Position numbers and translations under genes: made by a program. Of a stretch of 64,000 nucleotides of DNA, positions 14,616-22,379 are shown one piece after another. Numbering within the stretch: position 1 is the first letter of the stretch; each line of letters opens with the position of its first letter. The notes under the pieces were generated by a model that saw nothing but the letters and a program-made list of their open reading frames with translations, had not been told where the DNA came from and did no database searches. Source of the DNA: Actinomycetota bacterium (GTDB lineage: Bacteria > Actinomycetota > Actinomycetes > Actinomycetales > Microbacteriaceae); contig JAUZFP010000028.1 of the NCBI GenBank assembly GCA_030838475.1, forward strand, positions 1 to 64,000, written 5' to 3'.

Positions 14616-16013
14616 TCAGTCCAGCATCGACGTGCGTCGTCCGTCGAACACTTCGATCGCGTTCGCGAGAGCGTCGTTCCCTCCGACGTTGCCGGCGAAC
14701 ACCACATAGGGCATTCCGTCCACGTCTTCGTCCGCTCGATCCGTGCGCAGAACCGAGATCATCCCCGGGAGAAGCTGGCCAAGAACGGTCGCTCGCCGTA
14801 TTCCGAGGCTACGCACGGCGACATCGTGCGATGTAATGCCGCCCTTCGCAATGACCCAGGCGGGGCCGGCGGTCAGGGCGTCTCGCACAACATCGGTGAG
14901 TGCGGTTGAAACGAGCCTCGAGAGCTCGAGACTCGCCGCGCCATCCGCGCCGGTAACCAGGGAGCGCGAGGTGAAGAGCATGACGTCGGAGTGACTGAGC
15001 GCGGCGCGAACCTGAGCCGCGATGTCGTCGAGGTGAGCCGACCGAGTCTTCGCGTCGATGACAAGCGGCACGATCAACTCGACCCGAGTCACGCCGCCGC
15101 GCTGTTGCGCAATCGTCATCTGCCGAACAGTTTGCTGAACGTGGGAGCCAATTACCACGAGGCCGTGACCGGCCGACCGGCCGGACGCCCAGATGTCGGC
15201 GGCGGTCAGGGGCTCGCGAGCGGTCAGCCCGATCAACGACTGGACAAACGACGGACCGGTGCGGTGAAGAAATCGCTTGCCGCGCTCCTGCGCTCGGTGC
15301 AGTCCGAGAACGACGATATCGAGGTCGTCGTAGGTCATCGCGTTGACAACAATGAATGCGAGGTCCAATGCCTGCCCGAGTATTTCCGCGACACGCGCCG
15401 GGCCACCTACGCGAATATCGTCGAGCCCAACACTCAGAACGGATGCCAGGCGGATAGTGCCACGGCTCTTCTCTTCAACGAATTCCCGAAGATTCGACGA
15501 GGAGAATCCGAAGGTTGCGTCCCAGGCAAACTCGGTTTCCCCGACGGGGAGAGGCTCGCCGCCCACGGTCGCGTAGTGGATGTCGCCGCTCGTGAACCGG
15601 CCGGCCTCCAGAAATGCGGGAACGAATAGCACACCGTCGAATCCGGCGCCGAGCACTTCGCGCCGCGTCGCATCGAGCGACCTGACCTCGTCGATCACGT
15701 GACCGCGGAGGGTCGAGTCGCTGCGACTCACGACGTCAATAGGTGTGCCGAGTTCCTTCTCGAGTTCGAAGACCGCCCGACCGGTCGTCTCGTTTTCCGC
15801 GATCGCCGAAGCAGGTGTCATGCTCCTCGTGTTCGTCAGGAAGAAGCACGTCGAGCCCGGATCGGCGAGCGCATCGCGGTAGTCGACCGTGCTGACCGAG
15901 GTCACCACCGACACGTCGTGGACGGATTGCGATCCGGTGGGATCATCATCGAGCACCGCGGTGCGTCGCTCGTTCTGCAACCGGTAATTGCGGATGGCTG
16001 CGCGGTTGGCCAT
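14616..16013 (-). CDS. four-carbon acid sugar kinase family protein (DUF1537)
   Basis: This 465-residue kinase of the OtnK/DtnK family phosphorylates four-carbon acid sugars such as threonate, erythronate or 3-oxo-tetronate. The N-terminal domain has AVLDDDPTGSQSVHDVSVVT, FFLTNTRSM and VSRSDSTLRGH. The C-terminal nucleotide-binding domain has VVIGSHVQQT, AKGGITSHDVAVRSLGI and PGMISVLRTD with YVVFAGNVGG. The start at ATG 16013 shares one base with the SDR stop (TGATG), so the two are translationally coupled. A longer frame to 16451 lies inside the SDR gene and is rejected. No aldolase, isomerase or PdxA2 is present nearby to finish a known tetronate pathway. Confidence 0.9.
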   Translation of the reverse strand: MANRAAIRNYRLQNERRTAVLDDDPTGSQSVHDVSVVTSVSTVDYRDALADPGSTCFFLTNTRSMTPASAIAENETTGRAVFELEKELGTPIDVVSRSDSTLRGHVIDEVRSLDATRREVLGAGFDGVLFVPAFLEAGRFTSGDIHYATVGGEPLPVGETEFAWDATFGFSSSNLREFVEEKSRGTIRLASVLSVGLDDIRVGGPARVAEILGQALDLAFIVVNAMTYDDLDIVVLGLHRAQERGKRFLHRTGPSFVQSLIGLTAREPLTAADIWASGRSAGHGLVVIGSHVQQTVRQMTIAQQRGGVTRVELIVPLVIDAKTRSAHLDDIAAQVRAALSHSDVMLFTSRSLVTGADGAASLELSRLVSTALTDVVRDALTAGPAWVIAKGGITSHDVAVRSLGIRRATVLGQLLPGMISVLRTDRADEDVDGMPYVVFAGNVGGNDALANAIEVFDGRRTSMLD

Positions 16014-16789
16014 CACGAGACCTGAAGGCCGCCGTTGATGTCGTACGTCGCCGCGGTGATGAATCCGGCATCTTCGCCGAGGAGGAATTCCGTGAGCGCA
16101 GCGACGTCGTCTCTGGTTCCAATACGGCCCACGAGAATGCCCTCGGCCATCTGCGCCTTCCGCTCGTCGGTAAGCGTGCCACCCATGATGTCGGTGTCGA
16201 TCGGTCCCGGCGCGACCGCGTTGACCGTGACGCCGAATTCCCCGACCTCGCGCGCAAGCGCGCGCGTAAAGCCGATGATTCCCGCCTTCGACGCGCTGTA
16301 GGCGACCTTCGAGTATGTTCCACCGCCGCGCTGGGCCGAGATTGAGGAGATGCTGACGATCCGGCCGAGCCGACGTGTCATCATGCCCCCGAGAACGCGC
16401 TGCGAAACGATGAATGTGCCGCGCATGTTGATCGCAAACACCTTGTCCCACTCGGCGACCGTTGTGTCCATGAACGGAGTCGGAGAGCTGATACCAGCCA
16501 GGTTGACGAGTCCAACGATTGCCGGCATGGATGCTTCAATCTCCGCGATCGCCCCGTCCACTGAGACCTGATCGGAGACATCCGCGCGAACGCCGACCGC
16601 CTGCACATCGTGCTCGCTCGATATCGCCTGCGCGGCGGCCTTCGCTTCGTCACCATTCACGTCGAGGATCGCGATCGACCAGCCCCGCGTCGCGAGGCGG
16701 TCGGCGGTCGCACGTCCGATCCCTCGGAGTGAGGCAGCTCCTGTGAGGACTGCCGTTCGGTCGGCGGGAAATGGGGTGGCGTCCGGCAC
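16013..16789 (-). CDS. short-chain dehydrogenase/reductase
   Basis: This is a 258-residue classical SDR. The cofactor motif is TGAASLRGIG, NLAG follows at mid-length, the catalytic Ser is in SISSISAQRG and the catalytic pair is YSASK (Tyr, Lys). The end is the family-typical AATYDINGGLQVS. ILDVNGDEAKA after strand 2, with an acidic D, suggests NAD rather than NADP (inference). It is the first gene of the SDR-kinase operon and may oxidise a hydroxy acid before or after phosphorylation. The GTG start has AGGAG about 7 nt upstream. Confidence 0.93.
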   Translation of the reverse strand: MPDATPFPADRTAVLTGAASLRGIGRATADRLATRGWSIAILDVNGDEAKAAAQAISSEHDVQAVGVRADVSDQVSVDGAIAEIEASMPAIVGLVNLAGISSPTPFMDTTVAEWDKVFAINMRGTFIVSQRVLGGMMTRRLGRIVSISSISAQRGGGTYSKVAYSASKAGIIGFTRALAREVGEFGVTVNAVAPGPIDTDIMGGTLTDERKAQMAEGILVGRIGTRDDVAALTEFLLGEDAGFITAATYDINGGLQVS

Positions 16790-16809
16790 TGTCGCTCCTG
16801 GAGTTCGGC

Positions 16810-16830
16810 GACGTCAGGACATCTGACGTC
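16810..16830. promoter_or_regulatory. candidate operator upstream of the SDR-kinase operon
   Basis: GACGTCAG (16810-16817) and CTGACGTC (16823-16830) form a perfect inverted repeat with a 5-nt spacer. It lies just downstream of the predicted transcription start of the SDR-kinase operon, which suits a repressor. The adjacent GntR protein is the obvious candidate. Confidence 0.55.
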
Positions 16831-16841
16831 TGATCACCTCG

Positions 16842-16870
16842 ACAATACTGACTCGTTGCGACGCGGTCAA
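16842..16870 (-). promoter_or_regulatory. promoter of the SDR-kinase operon
   Basis: Read leftward, TTGACC (16870-16865) and TATTGT (16847-16842) are 17 nt apart. The -35 box overlaps the last codons of the GntR gene. Confidence 0.55.
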
Positions 16871-17610
16871 GCGGATTCGTCGTCCAGCTGGTCAGCCGTG
16901 AGTCTCGTCGCCACTAGGTAGTGCTCGTAGTCATCGAACGTCTGCACGAGGTGTTCCGTCATCGCGCGTCGCGACAGTTCGGCATCACCCGAGTCGATCG
17001 CGTCGAGGATGCGGTGGTGATGGTCGATCGCGTGCTGCCGAATCTGCGGAATCTCGGAGGTCTCGCGCCGAGTGGAATACAGCAGCGCAGCAAAGCTGTT
17101 GAGCAGCGCCGGAACGAACGGGTTGCCGGAGGCCATCAGCACAGCGTCATGAAACGCGATGTCCGCTGCAGTGAACTCGGCGACGTCGGCCACATCACGT
17201 CGCTCCTCCATCAGTTGGAGGCTGTCCCGCATCGCAACGATATCGCTGGACTGGTGTCGGGTCGCGGCCAACTCGGCCGCGCCGGTCTCTACGATTCTTC
17301 GCGCTTCGAGCAGGCGGAGCGGGATCTCGCGGGCGCCGACACCGTGCGCAACCCCGCGGATGATCGCATCGAGGCTCGTCCACTGTTCGGGAGGGTTGAC
17401 GAAGGTGCCGATTCCTCGCCGTACCTGGACGATGTTGTGAGCCTGGAGCACCTTGACGGCTTCACGAACGCTCAGCCGACTTGCGCCGACCTCATTCGCG
17501 ATCTCCAGCTCGGGCGGCAGCGCCTCGTCGGCCTTCAGTGCGCCGCTCACGATCCGTTCGAGAAGACTGTCCGCAATGTCGTCGACGATGGAATGTCGGT
17601 CAGACGCCAT
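16867..17610 (-). CDS. GntR-family regulator, FadR subfamily (FCD domain)
   Basis: This 247-residue protein has an N-terminal winged helix (IADSLLERIVSGALKADEALPPELEIANEVGASRLSVREAVKVLQAHNIVQVRRGIGTFV) and a C-terminal all-helical FCD ligand domain. The FCD metal/ligand signs are DIAFHDAVLMASGN and HHHRILDAIDSGD. FadR-type GntR proteins commonly sense sugar acids or other organic acids. The ATG at 17610 has AAGGGAA 7 nt upstream; an in-frame extension to 17661 is unconserved. It lies between the LacI gene and the SDR-kinase operon, all leftward. Confidence 0.92.
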   Translation of the reverse strand: MASDRHSIVDDIADSLLERIVSGALKADEALPPELEIANEVGASRLSVREAVKVLQAHNIVQVRRGIGTFVNPPEQWTSLDAIIRGVAHGVGAREIPLRLLEARRIVETGAAELAATRHQSSDIVAMRDSLQLMEERRDVADVAEFTAADIAFHDAVLMASGNPFVPALLNSFAALLYSTRRETSEIPQIRQHAIDHHHRILDAIDSGDAELSRRAMTEHLVQTFDDYEHYLVATRLTADQLDDESA

Positions 17611-17676
17611 AACCGTTCCCTTCGTCGGGTGGCGGCCAAGGGCACGCCACTGTAGTGACATGCTAGGCGACGGGTG

Positions 17677-18762
17677 CTACGCCCTGCGGGCTGGACCGGA
17701 CGTGTTGCCGTCAACGGGGGCACACTCGAGAAGCCGTTGGCGCTCTGCGACGCTGAGTTCCTTCCCCCGAAGAAGATCGATCAGCAGCTGCACGGCCTGG
17801 CGACCCATTTCGCGCCGCGGCACGTCGAACCCGGCGAACACCACCGAACCGGAGCGCTGCGTGAATTCGCTACCGGTGGTCGCCAGCGAGATGTCGCGCG
17901 GATATTCGAGACCGAGTTCACCAAGCACGTGCGTGAGGGTATCCAGGGATGCCGGGGAGTCAACTGTTTCGGTTCCGCCTTCGACAATGATCGCGGTGCA
18001 GCCATCGTCGATCCAACCCTTCACGAGCGCCGGCGTGATCTGCTCGGCGGCCAATCGAGGCGCCGTTCCGACGGCGTCGGACGAGTGCCTGCGCATCGAC
18101 TCCTCGAAACCGTCTTCGCGGTCGGTAGATGCAACCGCGGTATCGACCTCTTGGACATAAACGAAATTGCGATGCCCAAGGTCGTGCAGGCGATCGGTCA
18201 GGGCTGCGGTCGCGCGCGAGTAGTCCGCTCCGATATAGGAGAGTTCTTCGCCGAGGTCATCGTGTCGCCCGATGTAGACGAGAGGGAATCCACTTTCCAG
18301 GAGGGCGCGCACGTCATCGATTGGGGGATGACGACCGACGAGGACGCATCCGTCCGCGAGTCGGAGGCGATGAACCGCCGTTTCCCGAGACGCCGTGTTC
18401 GGCGCGCCCGTGAAGAGAAGAAGGTCGTACCCCTGCGCTGCAGCCTCAACTTCGACGCCCTCCAGGTAGGGGTAATACGAATTCGAGAGACTCACCGGAA
18501 ACTCGGGAGCGAAGGTGTGAAGCCCAAGAAGATTGTTTCGTCCGGTTGCGAGTCGTCGCGCGATCGGATCGGGAACGTAGCCAAGGTCGCGCGCGGCATC
18601 GAGGATGGCTTGTCGGGTACTCGCGCCGATCGACAAGTCCGGGCTGCCGCTCAGTACGAGTGAGACAGCGGCCTGTGAGACGCCAGCCGCACGCGCGACG
18701 TCGGCCTGTCGGACCCGCTGATGTTTCCGGCCTCCGGGTTGAGCATTCGCCTTGTCGTTCAC
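17677..18762 (-). CDS. LacI-family transcriptional regulator
   Basis: This is a 361-residue LacI protein. The helix-turn-helix is VRQADVARAAGVSQAAVSLVLSG (about residues 17-39), with the hinge ARDLGYVPDPIARRLATGR. The periplasmic-binding-like sensor domain contains LLLFTGAP, DGCVLVGRHPP and, at the end, FAGFDVPRREMGRQAVQLLIDLL. It is divergent from the ABC transporter. Two palindromes lie in the shared intergenic region, one of them inside its own promoter spacer, and a third lies at the FAD oxidoreductase, so it probably represses all three (inference). The effector is unknown. Confidence 0.94.
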   Translation of the reverse strand: MNDKANAQPGGRKHQRVRQADVARAAGVSQAAVSLVLSGSPDLSIGASTRQAILDAARDLGYVPDPIARRLATGRNNLLGLHTFAPEFPVSLSNSYYPYLEGVEVEAAAQGYDLLLFTGAPNTASRETAVHRLRLADGCVLVGRHPPIDDVRALLESGFPLVYIGRHDDLGEELSYIGADYSRATAALTDRLHDLGHRNFVYVQEVDTAVASTDREDGFEESMRRHSSDAVGTAPRLAAEQITPALVKGWIDDGCTAIIVEGGTETVDSPASLDTLTHVLGELGLEYPRDISLATTGSEFTQRSGSVVFAGFDVPRREMGRQAVQLLIDLLRGKELSVAERQRLLECAPVDGNTSGPARRA

Positions 18763-18812
18763 AGAACCTCCCGCGCCCTCGCCGCGGTTCGCGAACTGAT
18801 GCTCATTGGAGG

Positions 18813-18818
18813 ATTCTA
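18813..18818 (-). promoter_or_regulatory. -10 box of the lacI-type gene
   Basis: Read leftward this is TAGAAT. Operator copy 2 (18819-18832) lies immediately upstream, in the -35/-10 spacer, which suggests autoregulation. The -35 box is weak. Confidence 0.4.
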
Positions 18819-18832
18819 GTAATACGCATTAG
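18819..18832. promoter_or_regulatory. LacI-type operator, copy 2
   Basis: GTAATACGCATTAG differs from the perfect palindrome at 13135 by two bases. It lies in the promoter spacer of the regulator gene. Confidence 0.7.
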
Positions 18833-18842
18833 ACAAAAACTA

Positions 18843-18856
18843 GTAATGCGCATTAT
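18843..18856. promoter_or_regulatory. LacI-type operator, copy 3
   Basis: GTAATGCGCATTAT differs from the perfect palindrome at one base. It lies 2 nt upstream of the transporter -35 box and 24 bp centre to centre from copy 2, so two dimers could sit side by side. Confidence 0.72.
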
Positions 18857-18858
18857 CT

Positions 18859-18888
18859 TTGACACAGCGCGCTCTCCAGTCGGATACT
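18859..18888 (+). promoter_or_regulatory. promoter of the ABC transporter operon
   Basis: TTGACA (18859-18864), a consensus -35, and GATACT (18883-18888) are 18 nt apart. The predicted start is near 18895. A 12-codon open frame from ATG 18899 ends in a TGA that overlaps the permease ATG. Confidence 0.6.
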
Positions 18889-18933
18889 GGCCGAGCGGAT
18901 GACAAGGATGTTCCGCGGAAAGGCAGGCCCCAG

Positions 18934-19863
18934 ATGATACGAATCATCGTTCGTCGGGTCGCCGCGTCCGTGCTCGTCGCGCTTGGCGTTCTCACGATCA
19001 TTTTCATCGTCGTCCGGATCGTTCCGGGTGACCCGGCTTCCCTCATTCTCGGCGCAGGGGCGACACACCAGCAGATCGAGCAGCTACGAACCAGCCTCGG
19101 TCTCAACCAGCCGCTGATCGTCCAATATGGCGAGTTCATGATCAATGCCCTCCAATTCAAGTTCGGCACTTCCTATCGCCTCGGCGGGGACGCCATGGGT
19201 CAGGTTCTTCAGGCGCTGCCGGCGACTCTGCTTCTGGCGGCGACCGCGATGGCGCTTGTCCTGTTGGCCAGCACTGTTGCGGGCGTGGCGGCGGCACGGC
19301 GACCCGGCACACTTCGGGACCGCGCCATCTCCGGCGGGGCCATGCTGCTTCAGTCACTGCCGCAGTTCTGGGTGGGCATCGTCCTGATCATCGTCGTCTC
19401 CGGGACGTTGCATCTGCTCCCGAGCGGTGGTTATGGCTCGCCCCTTAACCTGATTCTCCCGGCCATCACGATGGCGGTGTCGTTCCTGGGGATGCTTACC
19501 AAGATGGTTCGAAACAGCAGCCTGGAACAGGCCGGTGAAGGTTTCGTCCAGACCGCTCGAGCCAAAGGCATGAGCGAACAGCGACTGTTCTATGTCCACA
19601 TTCTGCGCAACGGACTGATACCCGTCGTCACGCTCGCGGGCCTCGTGCTGGGTGTATTCCTCGGAAGTGCGGTAGTCATCGAGACGGTATTCGCGTGGCC
19701 GGGTGTGGGTCGACTGCTCATCCAGTCGATCCTCAACCGCGACTACCCGGTGGTGGAGGCGGCGGTCTTCGTCTTCGCGCTCATTTACATCGGGCTCAAC
19801 CTCCTCGTGGACCTTCTCTACGGTCTCATTGACCCCCGCGTGCGAGTGGCGGTGACGGCGTGA
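18934..19863 (+). CDS. ABC transporter permease, DppB-like
   Basis: This is a 309-residue membrane subunit of a peptide/nickel-type importer. The N-terminal helix (VAASVLVALGVLTIIFIVVRIVPGDPAS) carries the family phrase RIVPGDPA. About six helices follow, and the cytoplasmic EAA loop reads QTARAKGMSEQRLFYVHILRNGLIPVVT. The ATG at 18934 is used because GGAAAGG lies about 9 nt upstream and the first helix begins there; an earlier in-frame codon would place the promoter inside the gene. It overlaps the next permease by 4 nt (GTGA). Confidence 0.93.
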   Translation: MIRIIVRRVAASVLVALGVLTIIFIVVRIVPGDPASLILGAGATHQQIEQLRTSLGLNQPLIVQYGEFMINALQFKFGTSYRLGGDAMGQVLQALPATLLLAATAMALVLLASTVAGVAAARRPGTLRDRAISGGAMLLQSLPQFWVGIVLIIVVSGTLHLLPSGGYGSPLNLILPAITMAVSFLGMLTKMVRNSSLEQAGEGFVQTARAKGMSEQRLFYVHILRNGLIPVVTLAGLVLGVFLGSAVVIETVFAWPGVGRLLIQSILNRDYPVVEAAVFVFALIYIGLNLLVDLLYGLIDPRVRVAVTA

Positions 19864-20774
19864 GCGAGTACAGCGAGATTGACCCAACCGGGCTTGTCGA
19901 GGCTCCTCGCGGGCGGGCGACGCGTCCGACGAAGGCGACGCTCCGGGAACGCCGCAAGCGTCGCATCTGGCCGACTCTGATTCCGGTCGGTGTGTTCGTC
20001 TTCTTCGCCATCTTCGGTCCCCTGATTGTCCCGTTCAACGCCGTGTCCACGAACATCGTCGATCGCCTTCGCGCGCCGGGCTCGGTCCTCAGCAACGGCT
20101 CAACGGCCTGGCTCGGAACCGATCAGGTCGGCCGCGACATGCTCGGTGAGGTTATCGCCGGCGCTCGGCTCACCCTCATCATGGCGATCGCGACCATCAT
20201 CATCGCGGGCATCATCGGGATAGTCCTCGGTCTGGTCGCTGGATACTTCGGTGGCTGGATCGACAACGTCATCATGCGACTCGCCGATCTCCAACTCGCG
20301 TTCCCGGGGTTGCTGCTCGCCATTCTGATCGCGGGCGTCCTCGGCCCGAGCGTGCGCAATGTCGTCATCAGTCTCGCGGTGACGAGATGGGTGACGTTCG
20401 CGCGGCTGGCGCGGTCATCGGCCCTGAGCGTTCGCAAGCTCGACTACGTGAGCGCCGCCCGGCTGTTGGGGGCATCCCACGTTCGACTTCTCTCGCGTTA
20501 CCTGCTGCCGGCGTCGATTTCGCCCCTGTTCGTCCTTGGCACGGTGGAGGTCGGCTCCGTCGTGCTGTCGGCCGCCTCACTCAGCTTCCTCGGACTCGGC
20601 GTGCCTCCCGATCAGGTCGACTGGGGCTCGACGATTGCCGCGGGAAGCGACTACCTGCTCAGCGCGTGGTGGATCTCCACCATGCCGGGAATTGCGCTTG
20701 CTGGCCTTGTGCTTTCAGTGAGCGTGCTCGGCGACAAGCTCCAGGCCCGTTTTGCGGCGGCAAGAAGTCGATAG
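19860..20774 (+). CDS. ABC transporter permease, DppC-like
   Basis: This 304-residue second permease has an N-terminal cytoplasmic stretch (RERRKRR), a first helix and an extracellular FNAVSTNIVDRL loop. The family mark WLGTDQVGRDMLGEVIAGARLTL follows. The EAA loop is DYVSAARLLGASHVRLLSRYLLP, and SFLGLGVPPDQVDWGS near the end is typical of DppC/OppC. It forms a heterodimer with the preceding permease and is translationally coupled to it. Confidence 0.94.
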   Translation: MSEYSEIDPTGLVEAPRGRATRPTKATLRERRKRRIWPTLIPVGVFVFFAIFGPLIVPFNAVSTNIVDRLRAPGSVLSNGSTAWLGTDQVGRDMLGEVIAGARLTLIMAIATIIIAGIIGIVLGLVAGYFGGWIDNVIMRLADLQLAFPGLLLAILIAGVLGPSVRNVVISLAVTRWVTFARLARSSALSVRKLDYVSAARLLGASHVRLLSRYLLPASISPLFVLGTVEVGSVVLSAASLSFLGLGVPPDQVDWGSTIAAGSDYLLSAWWISTMPGIALAGLVLSVSVLGDKLQARFAAARSR

Positions 20775-20832
20775 CTCGTCCCAACTCAACCAACGATCTT
20801 CCCTATCCCAACCCACCAAAGAGGAGAAGCAA

Positions 20833-22368
20833 GTGAATAACCCAGTAACAGCGAGACGACCCAGATTGCGGGGGATCGCCGTCGCGGGCTCGCTCGTGGT
20901 TGCAATCGGACTCGCAGGATGCTCATCGCCGAGCGCCGCGGCCCCGAAGGTGCCACAAAACCTGACGGTCGCGTTCAGCCAGGAGACGGTTGATCTGAAC
21001 CCGTACGGCAGCGCGGACGCCCAGCAGGGCCTGAGGGTTGTCGACAACCAGATCTTCGACACCCTTGTCACCCAGGATTCGAAGACCGGAAAGTACGTCC
21101 CGTCTCTGGCGACCAAATGGTCGCAGCCGGATAGCCTGACCTGGCTCTTCACCCTGCGGAAGGCGAAGTTTCAGGACGGGACTCCGGTTATCGCGGCGGA
21201 CGTCGTCGCGGATATCAAGTTCCTCGCTGGGTCGGCGAGCCCGCTGAGCTCGCTCTGGAGCACGCTCGCATCGGTGTCCGCAGACAGTACGAGCGTGGTT
21301 CGAATCACGACGAAGTCACCGCTCGGTACCATGCTTGCCAACCTCTCGCTGCTCGAGATCGCGCCGGCGTCGGATATCACCAAGTCGGATTTCGGGACGC
21401 ATCCAATCGGAAGCGGTCCCTTCAAGGTTGATTCATTCACGCCACAGAGCAAGCTCGTGCTGTCTGGATTCAAGGGTTACTGGGGAGGAGCGCCGAAATT
21501 GTCGACGCTGACCTTCGCCGACATTCCGGATGAGTCTGCCCGTCTTACCGCGCTGAAGAACGGCGAGATCGGTCTCGACTGGGTTGTGTCGCCCGACCAG
21601 GTTTCCGTGGTCAGTGGCACTACCGGAATTTCGTTGCAGGAGAGTGACTCCGACGCGTACTTCTTCCTCTGGTTCAACGCCAGCCAGAAGCCGTTCACGG
21701 ATGTTCGCGTTCGCCAGGCCATGTGGTACGCCGTCGACACCAAGGCTGTCACCAAGAATCTCTACGGTGCGGCCGGAGCGCAGATGACCTCGCCCGTGCC
21801 GTCCTCCGTATTTGGCTCGTCGACTCAGACGCCATACGCCTACGACCCGACGAAAGCGAAGAAGCTGCTGGCGGCTGCAGGGTACCCGAACGGGTTTACA
21901 ACGACGATCATGTTCGCGTCGGATTCCGCACCCCTCATCCAGCAGCAGGCGCAGGCCTACGTCTCCTATTGGGCGAAGGTCGGCGTGACCGTGCAGCTTC
22001 AGGCACAGCCGACGGCCGTCTGGCTGCAGAACCTGCTCGCACTCAACTGGCAGACGGAACTCCAGGAGAACTTCGCCACGACCGGCGATGCCGACTACAC
22101 CCTGGGGCGCCTCTACACCTCGGCGGCCAACCGGACCGGATACAAGAACCCCAAGCTCGACACCCTGCTGAGTGACGCTCGTGCAACGACCGACCAGTCG
22201 AAGCGCAAGACCCTGTACGCGCAGGCGGGAAAGATCATCTGGGATGACGCGGTCGGAATGTTCCCCATCCAGGAACGTGACACCTACGCGGTCCGCTCGA
22301 CGGTCAAGGGCTTCGTGCCGTCGGTGACTCGCGCGCCGTCCTTCCTCACTGTGTCTATCGGAAATTGA
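20833..22368 (+). CDS. ABC transporter substrate-binding lipoprotein (SBP family 5)
   Basis: This 511-residue lipoprotein carries a signal with basic start (TARRPRLRG), a hydrophobic core and the lipobox IGLAGC. The mature part is a DppA/OppA-type binding protein: LTVAFSQETVDLNPYGSADAQQG, TWLFTLRKAKFQDGTPVIAADVV, IGSGPFKVDSF, RVRQAMWYAVD and WLQNLLALNWQ. The GTG at 20833 has the strongest ribosome binding site of the operon (AAAGAGGAG), which fits a binding protein made in excess. Ligands of this family include peptides, nickel, oligosaccharides and opines, so the name Dpp does not prove a peptide substrate. Confidence 0.93.
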   Translation: MNNPVTARRPRLRGIAVAGSLVVAIGLAGCSSPSAAAPKVPQNLTVAFSQETVDLNPYGSADAQQGLRVVDNQIFDTLVTQDSKTGKYVPSLATKWSQPDSLTWLFTLRKAKFQDGTPVIAADVVADIKFLAGSASPLSSLWSTLASVSADSTSVVRITTKSPLGTMLANLSLLEIAPASDITKSDFGTHPIGSGPFKVDSFTPQSKLVLSGFKGYWGGAPKLSTLTFADIPDESARLTALKNGEIGLDWVVSPDQVSVVSGTTGISLQESDSDAYFFLWFNASQKPFTDVRVRQAMWYAVDTKAVTKNLYGAAGAQMTSPVPSSVFGSSTQTPYAYDPTKAKKLLAAAGYPNGFTTTIMFASDSAPLIQQQAQAYVSYWAKVGVTVQLQAQPTAVWLQNLLALNWQTELQENFATTGDADYTLGRLYTSAANRTGYKNPKLDTLLSDARATTDQSKRKTLYAQAGKIIWDDAVGMFPIQERDTYAVRSTVKGFVPSVTRAPSFLTVSIGN

Positions 22369-22379
22369 CGATCGACCTA

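Noticed and set aside
16014-16451. N-terminal extension of the DUF1537 kinase gene
   Set aside because: It overlaps conserved SDR motifs in another frame; the TGATG coupling gives a better start.
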